41,793 nucleotides of DNA from a virus. Where the stretch lies: IMG/VR virus record IMGVR_UViG_3300030098_000851, positions 1 through 41,793 of that record; one strand, 5' to 3'. The translations under genes and the position numbers were made by a program. A model generated the notes under the pieces. The model was given only the letters and a program-made list of their open reading frames with translations. It was not told where the DNA came from and made no database searches. Of this stretch, positions 39,424 to 41,793 are shown piece by piece. Positions within the stretch are counted from its first letter, which is position 1. Every line of letters starts with the position of its first letter.

Positions 39424-40288
39424 GCCATCTCCACTCCGCTGGTTCACATAACATTGGAAGTAAGAAGGGACGATTGAACTCACACCTTCGGTGATCCTGT
39501 TCGATGGCATCACGTGCTACTTGTGTTAGCTTGACTGTCTTCTCCGTATGTCTCGTCCTTCCATACCCACGCCCAACCAAGGACATCTCGAACCATCCAT
39601 TGCCATGACGTACCAGAGTATCCAGACATTTCATGCCAATATGAAGGCGAACTTCTTTAGTCCAGTCGAGACGATCAAGGTCAGTAGACAGACGCATGAA
39701 CTTACGCGCTGCACGTGTGTCGATACGCTTACAGTTCTTGGTCATTACCTTGTAGAGATTCACACTGCCATCTTGTTTAGCCTCACGATACTGACGCTCT
39801 TTCCACAGATCGAACTCACGTTCCATCTTGATGTTCGCACCAATGAGTAACGCTGCTGCTGTCCAAGGCCGAGAGTGTGATACCTCTGGCTGTAGACCAG
39901 CGAGGACAGTACGAATGGTAACTGCTGCTATCTTCTCAGGCTGGAGACACAACATAGGCAACCACCACACGGCGGCGTGTCCCTTCTTAGAGAACCCTAG
40001 CTGTGCAACTGCTTGCTCTTCCTTAACGCCAGCAACCAGTGGTTTCATACACTGGTCAACCAGCTTCGATCCGACATCTGTATCTGCGAATGCGGATCTT
40101 CCAGTCTCACTAAACTTAGAGACATCCTTGTTCAATTCATTGTGGTATCTATCGACACCACGTTGGATGCCGCCTGATTCCCACTCCACGTTACGACGTA
40201 TCGCTGCCTCTCGCTCTTCATATGTTCGAGCGCTGTGTTGTGTCGTGAATGTGCCACGACTAAGCCCTTGATATAGATAGTTTTTCAT
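39314..40288 (-). CDS. T7-type RNA polymerase, N-terminal fragment of a split enzyme
   Basis: This 324-residue protein matches the N-terminal domain of single-subunit phage polymerases. VNLYKVMTKNCKRIDTRAAR lies near 176-195; WTKEVRLHIGMKCLDTLVRH at 209-228 corresponds to T7 DSIHVGVRCIEMLIE; NRPFLLPMLCEPAEW at 272-286 corresponds to MFQPCVVPPKPW near T7 272. Homology then stops, and 38 Gln/Glu/Ala/Ser-rich residues follow that are read over another gene. In T7 this domain binds promoter upstream DNA and nascent RNA. It must associate with the separate catalytic fragment. Start at 40288 follows AAGGAACCACTGT. Confidence 0.88.
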   Translation of the reverse strand: MKNYLYQGLSRGTFTTQHSARTYEEREAAIRRNVEWESGGIQRGVDRYHNELNKDVSKFSETGRSAFADTDVGSKLVDQCMKPLVAGVKEEQAVAQLGFSKKGHAAVWWLPMLCLQPEKIAAVTIRTVLAGLQPEVSHSRPWTAAALLIGANIKMEREFDLWKERQYREAKQDGSVNLYKVMTKNCKRIDTRAARKFMRLSTDLDRLDWTKEVRLHIGMKCLDTLVRHGNGWFEMSLVGRGYGRTRHTEKTVKLTQVARDAIEQDHRRCEFNRPFLLPMLCEPAEWRWHEGKAKSSGEGLTATEVSEADSQIAEGLRQKQNQAA

Positions 40289-40295
40289 ACAGTGG

Positions 40296-40314
40296 TTCCT
40301 TAACTAGTAAGGAA
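40296..40314. promoter_or_regulatory. Palindrome over the RNA polymerase ribosome-binding site
   Basis: TTCCTTA at 40296-40302 and TAAGGAA at 40308-40314 form a perfect 7-bp inverted repeat with a 5-base centre. The Shine-Dalgarno of the N-terminal polymerase fragment lies in one arm. It could be a repressor operator or an RNA hairpin that hides the start site. Confidence 0.5.
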
Positions 40315-40352
40315 ACACAAGGGATTTCAGTAGCTTACAAATTGTAGATCGA

Positions 40353-40398
40353 AATCATAATCCGCGTGTCGGGGGTTCAAGTCCCTCCTCCGCTACCA
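40353..40398 (+). other. attP: Phage attachment site attP: 3' part of a tRNA, probably tRNA-Met(CAU)
   Basis: This stretch reads as the 3' end of a tRNA: anticodon loop ATCATAA and stem half TCCGC, variable loop GTGTC, a T-arm GGGGG-TTCAAGT-CCCTC, acceptor strand CTCCGCT, then A and CCA. The 5' half of a tRNA is missing (the bases before do not pair with TCCGC), so it is not a functional gene. It lies just downstream of the integrase, as attP does in integrating T7-like phages. Loop ATCATAA points to anticodon CAU, so elongator tRNA-Met is the best guess for the host attB; tRNA-Ile(CAU) is an alternative. Confidence 0.85.
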
Positions 40399-40399
40399 A

Positions 40400-40440
40400 A
40401 ATTCCCTCGTGATTCCAATGAGTTACGGGGGAAATTTTTT
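40400..40440. terminator. Bidirectional-type terminator between integrase and attP
   Basis: ATTCCCTCGT and ACGGGGGAAAT form a stem with one wobble pair and a 14-base loop. On the plus strand it is followed by TTTTTT, on the minus strand by AATTTTGG. It can end integrase transcription and, after integration, the host tRNA transcript. Confidence 0.6.
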
Positions 40441-40470
40441 ATTTACTTAACATCCTTTCACTATACAGTG

Positions 40471-41568
40471 TCACATATGTGTCGTGAACTTGGCATCAAA
40501 AGTAGCACTCGCTTTGCGTGAGACCTCACTCGGAATCAAGTGTGCATACTTCTTTGTCATGGTCATAGTCGTGTGACCAAGTAGTTCTCGTATTTCATTT
40601 AGGTCATGTTCACCGGATTGCGCCAAGATACTTGCGAAGGAATCTCGCAAGCTATGGATAGTAAACTTACCCTTCTTCTTGACCAACACAGGGTCATCGT
40701 TGATCCCTGATTTCTCAATGGCTTTATCAATAGATCGAGGACGATGGATGGGTTGGTTCTTACGGCGGCGTGATTGAAAGACAAACACGTCACCATCTCG
40801 ACGTTCATTATATCTCCGCGTTAGCATGGCGATACAATCTTCTGGTAGTGCAAGGATAGTCTCGTTGTCAGTCTTGTCTCGATAGAGTTGAATCGTTCCC
40901 TCATTAAGACTGACTTGTGACCACCTGATGTCCTTGTCTTCACTCAGCCTAGCTCCCGTTGACATCAAGAGTAGAGCTAAGTCTTTCTCATCCTGATTTT
41001 CTATCAGAGAGAGGATGAGCTTGAGTTGTTCGATGGTTGCCCATCGCTTTTTCTTAAAGATAGGTAACCGAATGTCCTTCCAAGATATGAATGACACCCT
41101 GACGTTGTGATTACCCGCCAACCACGTGAGCGCACCAGAAACAAATGCTAGTTCCTGATTGATGGTTGAATTAGCCATACCTTCACGCTTGCGTGTTGCC
41201 ACATGACTCGTGAAGTCACCACCTATCAGTTGATCAATAGGTTTGTTTGGAAACTTCGTGTGTCCACTAACGTCACCATTCATACGACGATACTGTAAGT
41301 CATGGTCACGATAGTTCTTCACATGGACAGATGAGTAGTCATCAAGATATTTCTTGAGACCATCCATCAATGTCATGCGACGATACTCCCCCTCTGCATC
41401 CTTCTGTTGCAGAGCTTTGATCTTCCGTTGCATGACAGAACGGGCGGCACCAAGCGTAGTCTCACCAGTGGTCTCTCGTAGACGTACCTTACGGTGTGGA
41501 TTGAACAGTTCGACTGTCCTATCCATGTGCCATACGCCACCTCGTTGGACTAACCCACGCTCACTCAT
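40471..41568 (-). CDS. int: Tyrosine recombinase integrase
   Basis: This 365-residue site-specific recombinase has an N-terminal arm-binding region, a core-binding SAM-like domain at about 65-165 (MDGLKKYLDDYSSVHVKNYR) and a catalytic domain with R207 (STGARLSEDKDIRW), a lysine in the beta-hairpin (K232), H305 and R308 (IHSLRDSFASIL), H332 (LLGHTTMTMTKKY) and nucleophile Y341. All active-site residues are there, so it should be functional. The tRNA-like attP lies about 70 bases downstream. Its ATG overlaps the stop of the preceding gene (ATGA at 41565-41568), making it the last gene of the regulator operon. Confidence 0.95.
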   Translation of the reverse strand: MSERGLVQRGGVWHMDRTVELFNPHRKVRLRETTGETTLGAARSVMQRKIKALQQKDAEGEYRRMTLMDGLKKYLDDYSSVHVKNYRDHDLQYRRMNGDVSGHTKFPNKPIDQLIGGDFTSHVATRKREGMANSTINQELAFVSGALTWLAGNHNVRVSFISWKDIRLPIFKKKRWATIEQLKLILSLIENQDEKDLALLLMSTGARLSEDKDIRWSQVSLNEGTIQLYRDKTDNETILALPEDCIAMLTRRYNERRDGDVFVFQSRRRKNQPIHRPRSIDKAIEKSGINDDPVLVKKKGKFTIHSLRDSFASILAQSGEHDLNEIRELLGHTTMTMTKKYAHLIPSEVSRKASATFDAKFTTHM

Positions 41569-41793
41569 GGTGTAGCCTTTGCAGTGTCTGCCACATTCTG
41601 ATACATGAGATCTCGTCGGCGTGACACCACGTCATCGATAACCTCATCGAGTGTACCTGTGATATAAGGTCTATCTTTCTGCACAAATCCATTGTGTTCA
41701 CTTGATATTAAGTGAACCTTTTTATCAGGGGCTTTAACAAACGAACACAATGGTGCGGCTGTGTAATTGTTGGCGGGAATAAGGAACCACTCA
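41565..41793 (-). CDS. Hypothetical protein, C-terminal part (begins at 251 across the circular join)
   Basis: This is the remainder of the gene that starts at 251. The part after the join includes ISSEHNGFVQKDRPYITGTL and ends DLMYQNVADTAKATP at a TGA overlapping the integrase ATG. Bases 41695-41792 repeat 1-98, so that stretch is counted twice in the linear sequence. If read only in the linear window, a shorter frame from an internal ATG at 41750 (61 residues) would appear, which is misleading. Function unknown. Confidence 0.8.
   Translation of the reverse strand, partial: EWFLIPANNYTAAPLCSFVKAPDKKVHLISSEHNGFVQKDRPYITGTLDEVIDDVVSRRRDLMYQNVADTAKATP
41695..41792. repeat. Direct repeat of the window start (copy 2)
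   Basis: Identical over 98 bases to positions 1-98, with the final base of the window differing. Removing one copy gives a circle of about 41,695 bases in which the junction gene is intact. Confidence 0.9.

Overview
The window is one complete or nearly complete T7-like podovirus genome (Autographiviridae-type gene order) that looks able to lysogenize. Every convincing gene lies on the minus strand, so transcription runs from high to low coordinates. Bases 1-98 are repeated exactly at 41695-41792, and one 126-codon gene is only complete when the two ends are joined, so the sequence is circular as assembled. The map is permuted: the physical genome end probably lies near 4.2-4.9 kb, after the terminase genes and before the early genes.

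In transcription order, starting near 4.3 kb: an early block (4277 down to 884) of about a dozen small, mostly unknown proteins, several with paired cysteines, many preceded by a near-identical ribosome-binding leader; a lysogeny module (749 down to 1, then 41793 down to 40353) with a small membrane peptide, an XRE-type regulator, an unknown gene, a tyrosine integrase and an attP made of the 3' part of a tRNA, probably tRNA-Met(CAU); then the phage RNA polymerase, which is split into two genes (40288-39314 and 39099-37447) with two small genes between them.

The replication block (37377 down to 28936) holds a DUF6378-like protein, a gp2.5-type single-strand binding protein, a RusA-type resolvase, primase-helicase, an HNH-like nuclease, a family A DNA polymerase, a 5'-3' exonuclease with a DUF3310-type gene nested in its 3' end, and a class II (adenosylcobalamin-dependent) ribonucleotide reductase. 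The virion block (28931 down to 9386) follows T7 order: portal, scaffold, an extra head protein, capsid, terminator, tail tubular A and B, internal virion proteins and two fibre or adhesin genes. The lysis and packaging block (9389 down to 4867) holds membrane and coiled-coil proteins, a three-TM-type holin, a GH24 endolysin, and small and large terminase.

The tRNA-like attP, the class II reductase and the small-gene repertoire suggest a marine alphaproteobacterial host; this is inference. Adjacent genes overlap widely by ATGA, TAATG or GTGA, implying translational coupling. The most unusual features are the split RNA polymerase with its two-gene insert, the repeated early leader with an associated GTACAGT box, the fully nested DUF3310 gene, and a lysogeny control region with several inverted repeats.
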